From Micromonospora phaseoli (GTDB taxonomy: Bacteria > Actinomycetota > Actinomycetes > Mycobacteriales > Micromonosporaceae): a stretch of DNA of 64,000 nt. The notes below the pieces were generated by a model, which had not been told where the DNA came from, did no database searches, and saw nothing but the letters and a program-made list of their open reading frames with translations. The first letter of the stretch is position 1. Every line of letters begins with the position of its first letter. The stretch spans positions 1 to 64,000 of the forward strand of contig NZ_FNYV01000013.1 in NCBI RefSeq assembly GCF_900109115.1. The letters are read 5' to 3'. Shown here in pieces: positions 25,001 to 37,219 of this stretch. The translations under genes and the position numbers were made by a program.

Positions 25001-27559
25001 GTGGGCGGTCCGAAGGCACGGACGCTCCGCGCCGCCGCGCTGCACCGCCGGGCCGCCGCGACGGCTGCGGCGGCGGCGACGGTCCTCGATGAGACCCGGC
25101 CCGCCCCGGCCGACCAACGCCGCCAGTACGCGCTTGCCGAGCGGTTGCGCGCCGCGGCGGCCGTTCTCGCACCCGGTTGGGCCGGCTGCGCGTTGGACAC
25201 CGTGCGGCCGAGCGCCCCCGCTGGAGAGGGTCCGCCGCCCTTCGTCCGGGTCGGGGCCGCCGCACCGCTCGATGACGCGCGTTTTCCCGCACTGGTTCCC
25301 CTGCTCGGCACCGGTCACCTCGTGGTGGACGCCGATGTGCACGACCCTCGGGTGGCCGGGCTGCTCCGGGCCGTCCTACTGCGGCTGCTGGCAGCGACAC
25401 CGGCGGGCTCGCTACTGGTCCGGGCGGTGGACGCGACCGGTGAGACGCTGGCCCCGTTCGCGGCGCTCGGCGACGCCGGGGTCCTCTCTCCAGCGGCCAC
25501 TGACGCGGCCGGACTGCAGGCGGTGCTGACCGAGGCGGAGCGGTGGGTGGCGCCGGGGTCGTCCGGTCCGCGCCGACATGACCGGTCGCTGCTGCTGGTG
25601 CTGGCCGCGCTGCCCGAGCCGACCGGGCCGACCGATCTGGCCCGGATCGAGGCGCTCGCCGAGCGGGGCCCGGCGGCCGGACTGCACCTGGTCGTCGCCG
25701 GCTGGCCGTCGACCGGCCGCGACGGGTTGGCCCGCGCCACGACGTTGTCGATGCGGACGGCGTACGCGCTGCTCGGCGACCCGCCCGGCGGGCCCTTCGC
25801 GACCGCTGGCACCGGCTCGCCGGGCGGCTTGAACTCACCGGTGTTCGTCGAACCGGACCCACCGGCCGGCCTGGTCGACGCCGTCTGCCGCCGGGTCGCC
25901 GCCCAGATCGAGGCCGGCACCCGACTATCCCTCACGGGCCTGCTGCCGCCCCCGGAGGACGACCTGTGGCAGGTCGCCGCGACGGACGGTCTGAGCGGCA
26001 CGGTCGGTGACGCCGGCGGCCGGCCGGTGTCGCTCGGCTTCACCGAGCTGACCCCGCACTGGCTGGTCAGCGGCCGCTCCCGGGCCTGCCGGTCCGCCTT
26101 TCTGTCCACCGCGCTGCTCGGCCTTGCCGCCCGATACGGACCCGACGAGCTGTCGCTTTACCTGGTGGACCTCGGCGAGGGCGAGTCCTTCGCGGAGTTC
26201 CTCCAGACCGAGCGGGACCGTACCTGGATCCCTCAGGTCCGGGCCGCCGCGATGTCCGCCGACCGGGAGTACGTGCTGGATCTTCTGGACCAACTGATCG
26301 CCGAGGTCCACCGGCGTACCGAGGCGGCTGCCCGGGCGGGTGGGCAGCGTTTCGCGGAGCTACGCCAGCACCGCCCGCTGCCCCGGGTCGTCTGTGTCGT
26401 GGACAACCTGCCGGTGCTCTTCGCCGAGCGGGACCGGCTGGCCGTCGAGGCGGCCGCCCGGCTGGACACGCTGACCAGGACCGGCCGAGCCCACGGTGTA
26501 CATCTGGTGCTGGCCGGCGAGGGTGACCTTGGTCTGGGCAGCCGCTCCGACGGGGGGCCGCGGGATTCGCTGCTCGGTCAGTTCCCGGTGCGGGTCGCAC
26601 TGCCCGGTGGCGGTGCCGTGCTGGAGCCGACAAACGACTCCGCGGCGGGTCTGCCGGTGGGCAGCGCGGTGGTGAACACCGCAGGAGGGCTCGGTGGCCC
26701 CCGGGGTGCGATCCGGGGTCACGAGCGGATGGTCCGGTTCCCCGACCCGCAGGACGAGCCGGAGACCGTGGAGAAGCTGCGCCACCGGCTCTGGGCATCC
26801 CGCGCGCAGAAGGCCACCCCGCCGGTGGTCTTCGCCGGGTACGCACGCCCGCTGCTGGGCAACGACCCCCGTTACCGCGCGGCCCTGGCCGGGCAGGCGA
26901 TGGGCCCCGCCGCACTGCTCGGGCGGGCGGTGGACGTCGCGCGAAGCACGGTGGCGGTGCCGTTCGGACCGGCTGCGGGGCGCAATCTCGCCATCCTCGG
27001 CCCTCGGCCGCAGGCGAGTCGACTGCTGGCCACGGCGGGCCGCAGCACCTCGGTCCACCATCCGCCGGGTACGGCGCGGTTCGTGGTCGCCGCACCGGAT
27101 GTCGAGGCACGGCCGGTGGCCGACGCCCTGGCGGCGGAGCTTGCGGGTCGACACCAGGTCGAGACGGTGGACCTGGCCGGGCTGCTGGCCGTCATCGACG
27201 CCGGAGAGCCGGCCTACCTGGTGGTCTTCGGGCTGGACGTGGCGCCGCCCGAGCAGCTGCCACCGGCCCGGCTGCGCACGCTGCTGCGTGACGGACCACC
27301 GGCCGGGCAGCACCTGCTCGGCTGGTGGCGAACGGTGCCGTCGTTCGCGGCGCTGATCGAGCAGGACGAGACGGTCGACAAACTGACCGCGGTGGCTGTG
27401 GCGGGTGTGCCGGGGGCGCAGCTCACGCCGGTGTTCGGCCGGCCGGTCGAGTGGCGGCCCCGGCCCGACCGGATGGTGTTGTGGGACGGGCCGGGAGAGC
27501 GCGGCGTGGTGCTGGTGCCGTACGACGTGCCGGACGACGAGGAGGGGAAACCGGAATGA
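25001..27559 (+). CDS. FtsK/SpoIIIE-family protein with degenerate nucleotide-binding sites
   Basis: GTG 25001 is used because GGAGGAGG lies at proper distance; GTG 24992 is too close to it. The 852 residues have an N-terminal helical part and an FtsK-like core: LGFTELTPHWLVSGRS, LSLYLVDLGEGESFAEF, MSADREYVLDLLDQLIAEV, RVVCVVDNLPVLF, GRAHGVHLVLAGEGD and LLGQFPVRVALPGGG. The Walker A position reads GRSRACRS (358-365), lacking the GxGK lysine; a second site reads GPRPQAS (667-673). The Asp-Glu of Walker B is Asp-Asn (VVDNL). It therefore looks unable to hydrolyse ATP normally. It overlaps the next gene by ATGA. Confidence 0.8.
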   Translation: MGGPKARTLRAAALHRRAAATAAAAATVLDETRPAPADQRRQYALAERLRAAAAVLAPGWAGCALDTVRPSAPAGEGPPPFVRVGAAAPLDDARFPALVPLLGTGHLVVDADVHDPRVAGLLRAVLLRLLAATPAGSLLVRAVDATGETLAPFAALGDAGVLSPAATDAAGLQAVLTEAERWVAPGSSGPRRHDRSLLLVLAALPEPTGPTDLARIEALAERGPAAGLHLVVAGWPSTGRDGLARATTLSMRTAYALLGDPPGGPFATAGTGSPGGLNSPVFVEPDPPAGLVDAVCRRVAAQIEAGTRLSLTGLLPPPEDDLWQVAATDGLSGTVGDAGGRPVSLGFTELTPHWLVSGRSRACRSAFLSTALLGLAARYGPDELSLYLVDLGEGESFAEFLQTERDRTWIPQVRAAAMSADREYVLDLLDQLIAEVHRRTEAAARAGGQRFAELRQHRPLPRVVCVVDNLPVLFAERDRLAVEAAARLDTLTRTGRAHGVHLVLAGEGDLGLGSRSDGGPRDSLLGQFPVRVALPGGGAVLEPTNDSAAGLPVGSAVVNTAGGLGGPRGAIRGHERMVRFPDPQDEPETVEKLRHRLWASRAQKATPPVVFAGYARPLLGNDPRYRAALAGQAMGPAALLGRAVDVARSTVAVPFGPAAGRNLAILGPRPQASRLLATAGRSTSVHHPPGTARFVVAAPDVEARPVADALAAELAGRHQVETVDLAGLLAVIDAGEPAYLVVFGLDVAPPEQLPPARLRTLLRDGPPAGQHLLGWWRTVPSFAALIEQDETVDKLTAVAVAGVPGAQLTPVFGRPVEWRPRPDRMVLWDGPGERGVVLVPYDVPDDEEGKPE

Positions 27560-28263
27560 CCCTCAACCAGTCGCGCACCACGGCTGCCCCGGGCCGGCAG
27601 CGCAGTGGCGGCACGCCCGAGGATCCGGTGCCGGCCGCGTGGGCCGACTACCTGGCCGCCGCCCGGCAGCTCGACGGGGTACGCCGTGGCGCGGCGACCG
27701 CCGCGACCGAGCAGGCCCGAACGGTCCAGTCCGCCCGTGCGGAGTTGGCCGCGGTGCGCACCGTGCTGGCGCCACAGCAGGCACAGCTGCGTGAGCTGGG
27801 CGTATCACCGATTTCGCTGGTGCCGACGCCACCGGAGCTGTCCGAGGCGACCCGGTCGATGGTCGGTGGCCCGGCGGCGGTGCTGTCGGCGCTGCGGGAC
27901 GCTCGGCGGTGTGCTCTCGGCGCGGACGACACGCTCGCCGCCCGCGGCCTGTCGCGGGTGGCGCACTGGCCGTCCCGCCCGCGCAACCTGCTGGTGTACG
28001 GGCCACTCGGGCTGTTCGTCCCGCTGCTCCTGGTGGCGGTGTTCCTGCTGGCCGGCACCGGAGCCGTGACCGTCCTGGCGCTGGTGGTGGCGCTGCCTGC
28101 GCCGGCGGTGGCGTTCGGCCTGGGTTGGCTGGCGGTAGGGCGGTTCTTTCCGCCCCGGCCTGGGGAACGGGTGGATAGAACCGTCCGATTCGGCGTGCTC
28201 GCCTGCCTGCTCCCCGCGGTGGTGACCACCGCGGGGATCGTCCTGGCGATGCTGGCCGGCTGA
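27556..28263 (+). CDS. Coiled-coil membrane partner of the FtsK-like protein
   Basis: The 235-residue product is coupled to the FtsK-like gene by a 4-base overlap. Its first half is helical and Ala/Arg/Gln-rich (ATEQARTVQSARAELAAVRT, about 55-85) and could form a coiled coil. The second half has a basic stretch, then membrane helices at about 150-170 (LGLFVPLLLVAVFLLAG), 172-195 (VTVLALVVALPAPAVAFGLGW) and 213-233 (VLACLLPAVVTTAGIVLAML). No family is recognised. The pairing suggests it anchors the FtsK-like protein to the membrane (inference). Confidence 0.75.
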   Translation: MTLNQSRTTAAPGRQRSGGTPEDPVPAAWADYLAAARQLDGVRRGAATAATEQARTVQSARAELAAVRTVLAPQQAQLRELGVSPISLVPTPPELSEATRSMVGGPAAVLSALRDARRCALGADDTLAARGLSRVAHWPSRPRNLLVYGPLGLFVPLLLVAVFLLAGTGAVTVLALVVALPAPAVAFGLGWLAVGRFFPPRPGERVDRTVRFGVLACLLPAVVTTAGIVLAMLAG

Positions 28264-28272
28264 GACCCCGCT

Positions 28273-28320
28273 GGTCCGCGGTGCAGGATCAGAGCCGGTC
28301 AGCGGTGCAGGATCAGAGCC
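28273..28320. repeat. 24-bp tandem duplication at the folE 3' end
   Basis: Units 28273-28296 and 28297-28320 match at 23 of 24 positions, including an exact 19-base core GCGGTGCAGGATCAGAGCC. The second unit encodes the last residues of FolE (ALILHR and stop); the first lies just beyond the stop codon. Confidence 0.85.
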
Positions 28321-28934
28321 ATCGCCTCGGCGCGGGACTTGGCGTCCCGTTGGAGGGTGCCCCGCACCGCTGACGTGATCGTCTTGGCACCGGATTTCTG
28401 GATGCCGCGCATCGCCATGCACATGTGCTCGCACTCCAGGACGACGATCACGCCGCGTGGTGCGAGCCGCTCCATCAGCAGGTCGGCGATCTGCGAGGTG
28501 AGCCGTTCCTGCACCTGCGGCCGGCGGGCGAAGACCTCGACCAGCCGGGCCAGCTTGGACAGGCCGGTGATCCGTCCGTCGGGCCCGGGGATGTAGCCGA
28601 TGTGGGCACTGCCCCGGAACGGCAGCAGGTGGTGCTCGCAGAGGCTCATCACGTCGATGTCCCGGACGAGCACCAACTCCTCGTGGTTGGCCTCGAAGGT
28701 GGTGGTGAGCACGGTGGCCGGGTCGACGCGCAGGCCGGCGAAGAGTTCGGCGTACGCCCGGGCCACCCGGGCCGGGGTCTGCTGGAGCCCGTCGCGGTCC
28801 GGGTCCTCCCCGACGGCGACGAGGATCTCCCGGACCGCCTTCTCGATCCGCCCGAGATCCATGGTGTCCTCGACCGGGCGGCCGGTGAGCCGGCCGTTGA
28901 CCAGCCGCGCGGCGATGTAGTCGAGGCTGTCCAT
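28299..28934 (-). CDS. folE: GTP cyclohydrolase I
   Basis: FolE converts GTP to 7,8-dihydroneopterin triphosphate, the first step of folate synthesis. The 211-residue protein has zinc ligands Cys99 and His102 in SLCEHHLLPF and Cys172 in CEHMCMAMRG, with GLSKLARLVEVFARRPQVQERLT and the C-terminal family block. The first 24 residues precede the usual MDLGRIEKAV start at codon 25, so a shorter form is possible. It follows ftsH on the minus strand by about 70 bases. The usual next gene, folP, is 12.7 kb away beyond the inserted module. Its 3' end is tandemly duplicated. Confidence 0.96.
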   Translation of the reverse strand: MDSLDYIAARLVNGRLTGRPVEDTMDLGRIEKAVREILVAVGEDPDRDGLQQTPARVARAYAELFAGLRVDPATVLTTTFEANHEELVLVRDIDVMSLCEHHLLPFRGSAHIGYIPGPDGRITGLSKLARLVEVFARRPQVQERLTSQIADLLMERLAPRGVIVVLECEHMCMAMRGIQKSGAKTITSAVRGTLQRDAKSRAEAMALILHR

Positions 28935-29005
28935 GTCGGTGTCGGGCTCAGTGGCGGAGGCGGCCAGCCCCCGCTGTGGAGAACTGGCCGCCGGGTCGTC
29001 GGTGC

Positions 29006-31021
<2,016 letters not shown>

Positions 31022-31362
31022 GCTGTTGTCGAGCGCCGAGACGCCCGCATCCTCCTGATCGACGTCCTGACCGACTGTGGGTGTCGCCGCGCTGGGCGGC
31101 TGCCGGAGCCGCCGTGCGGGCCGGCCTCGACCCCGAGGCGCGGATTGCCGCGCCACGGTCATTCGACGGTACACCGTGCGAGACCGATGTGAGCTGGCGA
31201 GCCCAGCACTTACGCGCACGGCGAACCTGATGTCAGCCGGCGTGGCTCGGAGCAGACCTCCGACCCACCGGGGTCCACCGTAGTCCGATCAGCTGAAAGT
31301 CGGCTGAATGTCGGTCAGGCGCGGTTCGTCGGCGCCCAGGGCGGTGCGGCCGCCGGGCGCGG
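31022..31362 (-). promoter_or_regulatory. Upstream region of ftsH with candidate promoter
   Basis: These 341 bases between hpt and ftsH carry no convincing gene. On the minus strand CTGACA (31236-31231) and TAAGTG (31212-31207) are 18 bases apart, a possible promoter about 190 bases before the ftsH start. An in-frame extension of ftsH through here is Arg/Pro-rich and not like FtsH N-termini. AGGAGG about 25 bases before ATG 31021 is too far for normal use, so the ftsH start deserves N-terminal evidence. Confidence 0.35.
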
Positions 31363-31938
31363 TCACGAGCGGGCGTAGACCTCCGGCTTGAGCACCCCGA
31401 CGTACGGCAGCTCGCGGTAGCGCTCACCGAAGTCGAGGCCGTACCCGACGACGAACTCGGTCGGGATGTCGAAGCCGACGTACCTGACCGGCACCGTCAC
31501 CTTCACCGCGTCCGGCTTGCGGAACAGGGCGACCACCTCGACGCTCGCCGCCGACCGCGATTCCAGGTAGCGCCACAGCCAGGAGAGGGTCAGCCCGGAG
31601 TCGACGATGTCCTCCACGACGACGACGTGCCGGCCGGCGATGTCCCGGTCGAGGTCCTTGAGGATCCGGACCACGCCGGAGGAGGTCGTCCCCTGCCCGT
31701 AGGACGAGATGGCCATGAAGTCCAGCTCGGCGGGGGGACCCTGTCGACCGAGCGCCCGGGCGAAGTCGGCCATGAACATGACCGCCCCCTTGAGCACGCA
31801 GACGAGCAGCAACCCGTCGGTGACATGGGCGTAGTCCGCGGAGACCTGCTTGGCCAGTTCCGCGGTCTTCTCGCGGATCTGCGCCTCGGAAATGATCACG
31901 TGGTCGATGTCGGCGTCGTACCAGGAGCCGTCAGCCAT
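31363..31938 (-). CDS. hpt: Hypoxanthine phosphoribosyltransferase
   Basis: Hpt salvages hypoxanthine (and guanine) with PRPP to IMP (GMP). The 191 residues contain the PRPP-binding loop VVVVEDIVDSGLTL (105-118), VCVLKGAVMFMADFAR, DFMAISSYG and the C-terminal FVVGYGLDFGERYRELPYVG, all standard. ATG 31938 is chosen; ATG 31944 would add two residues. It keeps the conserved tilS-hpt-ftsH order, although here three extra genes separate it from tilS. Confidence 0.96.
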   Translation of the reverse strand: MADGSWYDADIDHVIISEAQIREKTAELAKQVSADYAHVTDGLLLVCVLKGAVMFMADFARALGRQGPPAELDFMAISSYGQGTTSSGVVRILKDLDRDIAGRHVVVVEDIVDSGLTLSWLWRYLESRSAASVEVVALFRKPDAVKVTVPVRYVGFDIPTEFVVGYGLDFGERYRELPYVGVLKPEVYARS

Positions 31939-32037
31939 GCCCATAGCCTGCCGTACGCCCCGGCTTCGCCGTCGGCGGGGCCGCACCTTTCGGGGCGGCC
32001 CCGGCCCGGATTTTTGCGGCACCAGGGACAGATCACC

Positions 32038-32235
32038 TCAGCAGGGGCGGGATCGCCACCGGCGGCCTCCGTCGGACGGCTTCCAGTCGGCGGAGTCTCG
32101 ACTGTCGGCCGTCAGCCCGGCGGCGGAGAGCCCGGCAAGGAGCAGGAAGAAGAGCAGGAAGAGCAGGAATCCCATGGCGGCGCTCGCTTTCTGGCGTTCG
32201 AGGATGTCTTGTCGCCGCCGGTGCGCACCGGACAT
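32038..32235 (-). CDS. Small single-pass membrane protein, unknown function
   Basis: ATG 32235 opens a 65-codon frame with the G/C third-position bias of real genes here. The product has a basic, polar N-terminus (GAHRRRQDILERQK), one strong helix (MGFLLFLLFFLLLAGLSAAG, about 21-40) and a polar, basic tail ending in cysteine. The ribosome binding site is weak. It lies upstream of hpt in the same direction. I do not recognise it, and it is short enough that its reality rests on codon bias and the clear membrane helix. Confidence 0.5.
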   Translation of the reverse strand: MSGAHRRRQDILERQKASAAMGFLLFLLFFLLLAGLSAAGLTADSRDSADWKPSDGGRRWRSRPC

Positions 32236-32327
32236 CTGCCAGTCTGCGTACCCGGACGGCGCCCGGACAGTGGCAGGAATGCCAACCATGCTCGATTTTC
32301 CGCCACCCGCGCGGTTACCCTCGTCAC

Positions 32328-33296
32328 ATGCTCCGCTCAGTCGCAGTACTCGTCCTGGATGGGGTCGCCCCGTTCGAACTCGGCGTGCTCGCCGAGGTGT
32401 TCGGCACCGACCGCACCGCCGACGGACTGCCCGGCTACCGCTTCGACGTGTGCGGCCCGAACGGTGCCGCGGTACGCACCTCGGCCGGTTTCCACCTGGT
32501 ACCCAATGCCGACCTGGGACCGATCGAGGAGGCTGATCTGGTCGCGGTCCCCGCGCACGACCCCAGGACCACCGCTCCGGCGCAGGTGCACGAGGCGCTG
32601 CGCCGGGCCGCCGAACGGGGGGCCTACCTGTTCAGCGTGTGCGCGGGCGCGTACCTGCTGGGCGAGGCGGGACTGCTCGACGGCCGGGAGTGCACCACGC
32701 ACTGGCGGCATGTCGACGAGTTGCAGCGTCGGCACCCGAGCGCCCAGGTCCGCTGCAACTCGCTCTACGTGCAGGACGGTCGGCTGCTCACCAGCGCCGG
32801 CACGGCCGCCGGCATCGACGCCTGCCTGCACCTGGTACGCCAGGAACACGGCTCGGCCACCGCCACCCGGCTGGCCCGCCGGATGGTGGTGCCACCACAC
32901 CGCGACGGCGGGCAGGCCCAGTACGTCGAGGCGCCGATCCCGAAGGCGCCTCAGGCCCCCACCCTGGAGCCGGTGCTGGAGTGGCTGATGGGGCGACTGG
33001 ACCGACAGACCACCGTCGACGACCTGGCCGCGCAGGCCGGGATGTCCCCGCGCACGTTCGCCCGCCGGTTCCGGGCCGAGACCGGCACCACCCCACACGA
33101 CTGGCTGACCAACCAGCGGGTGCTGCTGGCCCGCCGGCTGCTGGAGGACACCGGCCTCTCCGTGGAGGCGGTCGCCGACCGGGCCGGCTTCGGTGACGCC
33201 GCAGCGCTACGGCACCACTTCACCCGCCGGGTCGGCGCCACCCCGCACGCGTACCGCACCACGTTCCGCGACCGCGACCGCGCGCCGGCCGGCTGA
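32328..33296 (+). CDS. GlxA-family transcriptional regulator (DJ-1/PfpI plus AraC domain)
   Basis: The 322-residue protein joins an N-terminal class I glutamine amidotransferase-like (DJ-1/PfpI) sensor domain with LDGVAPFELGVLAEVFG and the nucleophile-elbow-like FSVCAGAYLLGEAGLL (cysteine near 105), to a C-terminal AraC-type pair of helix-turn-helices (VDDLAAQAGMSPRTFARRF and VEAVADRAGFGDAAALRHHF). Such regulators sense small metabolites. It is one of the extra genes between hpt and tilS and is convergent with the gamma-glutamyltransferase gene. Targets are unknown. Confidence 0.92.
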   Translation: MLRSVAVLVLDGVAPFELGVLAEVFGTDRTADGLPGYRFDVCGPNGAAVRTSAGFHLVPNADLGPIEEADLVAVPAHDPRTTAPAQVHEALRRAAERGAYLFSVCAGAYLLGEAGLLDGRECTTHWRHVDELQRRHPSAQVRCNSLYVQDGRLLTSAGTAAGIDACLHLVRQEHGSATATRLARRMVVPPHRDGGQAQYVEAPIPKAPQAPTLEPVLEWLMGRLDRQTTVDDLAAQAGMSPRTFARRFRAETGTTPHDWLTNQRVLLARRLLEDTGLSVEAVADRAGFGDAAALRHHFTRRVGATPHAYRTTFRDRDRAPAG

Positions 33297-33303
33297 CCGG
33301 CCG
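33286..33303. terminator. GC hairpin between convergent genes
   Basis: CGGCCGG (33286-33292) and CCGGCCG (33297-33303) pair around the tetraloop CTGA, which contains the GlxA-type regulator's stop codon. With convergent genes on both sides it may act in both directions. No U-tract. Confidence 0.35.
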
Positions 33304-33372
33304 GTACCGGTCGCCGCGCCGACGAGCAGGATCGAGGGCGACCGGTACGCCGACCCGAAAAGCTTGAAAGCC

Positions 33373-35015
<1,643 letters not shown>

Positions 35016-35019
<4 letters not shown>

Positions 35020-36080
35020 CCCCCGCCCTCATCGCCGGCCGGCGGCTGGCCGGACGGGGGTCTCGGGACGGCCGGACCGCCGAGCGCCGTCCCAGGGTCC
35101 TCCGACACCAGCCGGTCGGCTCGGCGGAGCACCCGCAGCCCGCCCGGCAGGTAGGTCGCCCGTTGCCCCCGCCACGCGGTGACCAGCATGTCCAGGGCGG
35201 CGACGTGCCGATGCGACAGGGCGGCCGGCGGCGCCCCCAGTTCGTGGGCCCACGAGCGCAGCACCCGGCCACGTAGCGCGGGAGCGAGGTCGGCCAGCAC
35301 CTTGACGGCCAGCCCCCCGTCGGGATGCCGCGCCCCGGTCAGCGCCCGGCCGGCCAACTCGTCCAGCAGCTCGTTGTCCGCCGCCATCAGCCGGGCGGTA
35401 CGGGCGAGGTTGTCGAGCACCCCCGGACCCAGCGTGCGGACCAGCACCGGCAGCACGTCGGCGCGGACCCGGGAGCGGGCGTACGCGGGGTCGCGGTTGT
35501 GCGGGTCCTCCCACGGCGTCAGCCCGAGCGCGACGCACGCCGCGCGGGTCTCCTGCCGACCGATCTCCAGCAGCGGTCGCACCAGCGGTACGCCCGCAAG
35601 GTCCCGGCGGGCCGGCATGCCGGCGAGTCCACGCGGACCGGCGCCCCGGGCCAGGGCGAGCAGCACCGTCTCCGCCTGATCGTCGCGGGTGTGCCCGGTG
35701 AGCAGGGCCGACGCGCGATGCCGGACGGCGACCTCGGTCAGCGCCTGGTAACGAGCCTCGCGAGCCGCCGCCTCGGGGCCGCCCGGCCGACCGGCCACCT
35801 GGACCCGGACCACCTCCACCGGCGCCAGACCGGCCCGCTCCGCCCACCGCGCCACCGCCTCGGCCCGCTGCGCCGACCCGTCCTGCAGCCCGTGGTCGAC
35901 GGTGACCAGACCTGCGGTGCGACCCGTCCGGGGCGCCACGAACGCGGCGGCTGCCGCCAGCGCCAGCGAGTCCGCCCCGCCGGAGCAGGCAACCAGCACC
36001 GGCCCGTACGCCGGCAGGTCGGCGATCGCGCGGCGGACCGCGACCCGGATCGCGGCGACCGGCGGGGCGAGCGCAGCCAT
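35016..36080 (-). CDS. tilS: tRNA(Ile)-lysidine synthetase
   Basis: TilS attaches lysine to cytidine 34 of the CAU-anticodon isoleucine tRNA so that it reads AUA. The 354-residue protein has the PP-loop ACSGGADSLAL (SGGADS at 33-38), VDHGLQDGSAQRAEAV, LTGHTRDDQAETVLLALARG and WEDPHNRDPAYARSRVR, all family hallmarks, with a short C-terminal domain as in other actinobacteria. It starts 11 bases after the metalloprotease stop and is coupled to the gamma-glutamyltransferase gene downstream. Confidence 0.95.
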
Positions 36081-36091
36081 CGACGCCGCGT

Positions 36092-37159
36092 TCAGCCGGC
36101 GGTCGACACCGGGCCGACCGATCCGTGTACCCGCGCCACCCAGGCGTCCGGATTGCTCAGCTCGGTCAACCGGGGCAGGGTCAGCGGCGACTCGAAGATC
36201 CGGTTGAAGCCGGCCATCCCGACCCGGTCCACCACCGCGTGCACGAACTTGCGGCCCTCCGCGTACTGCCGCATCTTGACGTCGATGCCGATCAGCCGCC
36301 GGACCGCCTTCTCCACCGGGTTGCCCGCCTCGCGGCGCCGGTTGAAGCCGGCCCGGATCCGTTCGACGCTCGGGATCACCTGCGGCCCGACGCCGTCCAT
36401 CACGAACTCGGCGTGCCCCTCCAGCAGGGTCATCAGCGCGGTCAACCGGTCCAGCACGGCCCGCTGCCCCGGTGTCTGCACGATGTCCAGCACGCTGGCC
36501 CGGCTCTGCGGGTCGCGGACCACGTCGGCGAGGGTGCTCACGCTCCGGCGCAGCCGCTCCACCAGGTGCTCGCCGCCCTGCGCGGCATCCACGAACGCCT
36601 GCACCTCGCCGAGGAAGTACGCCCGCATCCACGGCACGGCGGTGAACTGCGTGCGGTGGGTCACCTCGTGCAGGCAGACCCAGAGCCGGAAGTCGCGCGG
36701 GTCGGCCCCCAGCTTGCGCTCCACCTCGACGATGTTCGGCGCGACCAGCAGCAACTGCCCCGGGTCGGCGGAGAAGACCTCGTACTGCCCGAGCACCCGG
36801 CCGGACAGGTACGCCAGCACGGTGCCGGCCTGCACCCCGGTGACCCGGGAGCCGATCGCCTCGGTGAGCGCGCCGGGCTGCTTGTCCTGCGAGAGCCGGC
36901 CCACCAGCGGGGTGATCACCTCGCGCAGGCCGGCGATGTTGGTGGCGGCCCAGTCACGCCGGTCGACCACCCGCACCGGCGGATGCGTCACCTGCGAGGT
37001 GAGCCCGGTGTAGTCGGCGACGTGCCCGGCCGCCTCGTCGGTCAACCGGCGCAGCTCGCCGACCACCTCGGTGGCCTCGGCGTACGTCACCCGGGGGCCA
37101 GACTTGCCCAGGGCCCCCGCGGTAGCGGTGGCCAGATCCCAGTCCACGAACTGCGCCAT
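36092..37159 (-). CDS. Zinc-dependent metalloprotease of the DUF2342 family
   Basis: ATG 37159 has GGTGGG six bases upstream and gives 355 residues; a GTG nine bases earlier is less likely. The motif CLHEVTHRTQF holds HEVTH (164-168), a zincin HExxH site, with EGHAEFVMDGVG further on likely giving the third ligand. The family was once labelled F420-biosynthesis associated. Located between dacB and tilS as in M. tuberculosis (Rv3626c). Substrate is unknown. No signal peptide is evident, so it is probably intracellular. Confidence 0.9.
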   Translation of the reverse strand: MAQFVDWDLATATAGALGKSGPRVTYAEATEVVGELRRLTDEAAGHVADYTGLTSQVTHPPVRVVDRRDWAATNIAGLREVITPLVGRLSQDKQPGALTEAIGSRVTGVQAGTVLAYLSGRVLGQYEVFSADPGQLLLVAPNIVEVERKLGADPRDFRLWVCLHEVTHRTQFTAVPWMRAYFLGEVQAFVDAAQGGEHLVERLRRSVSTLADVVRDPQSRASVLDIVQTPGQRAVLDRLTALMTLLEGHAEFVMDGVGPQVIPSVERIRAGFNRRREAGNPVEKAVRRLIGIDVKMRQYAEGRKFVHAVVDRVGMAGFNRIFESPLTLPRLTELSNPDAWVARVHGSVGPVSTAG

Positions 37160-37219
37160 GCGACCCACCGTACCCGCGCCGCGACACCCGGCCCCGCCCG
37201 CCGACGCGGGCGGGGCAGA

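Noticed and set aside
15910..28263. Intact integrative conjugative element
   Set aside because: No relaxase, coupling ATPase with P-loop, integrase, tRNA target or flanking direct repeats.
28273..28320. attL/attR pair
   Set aside because: The two copies are adjacent, and no third copy is seen near 15565-15909; reported only as a tandem duplication.
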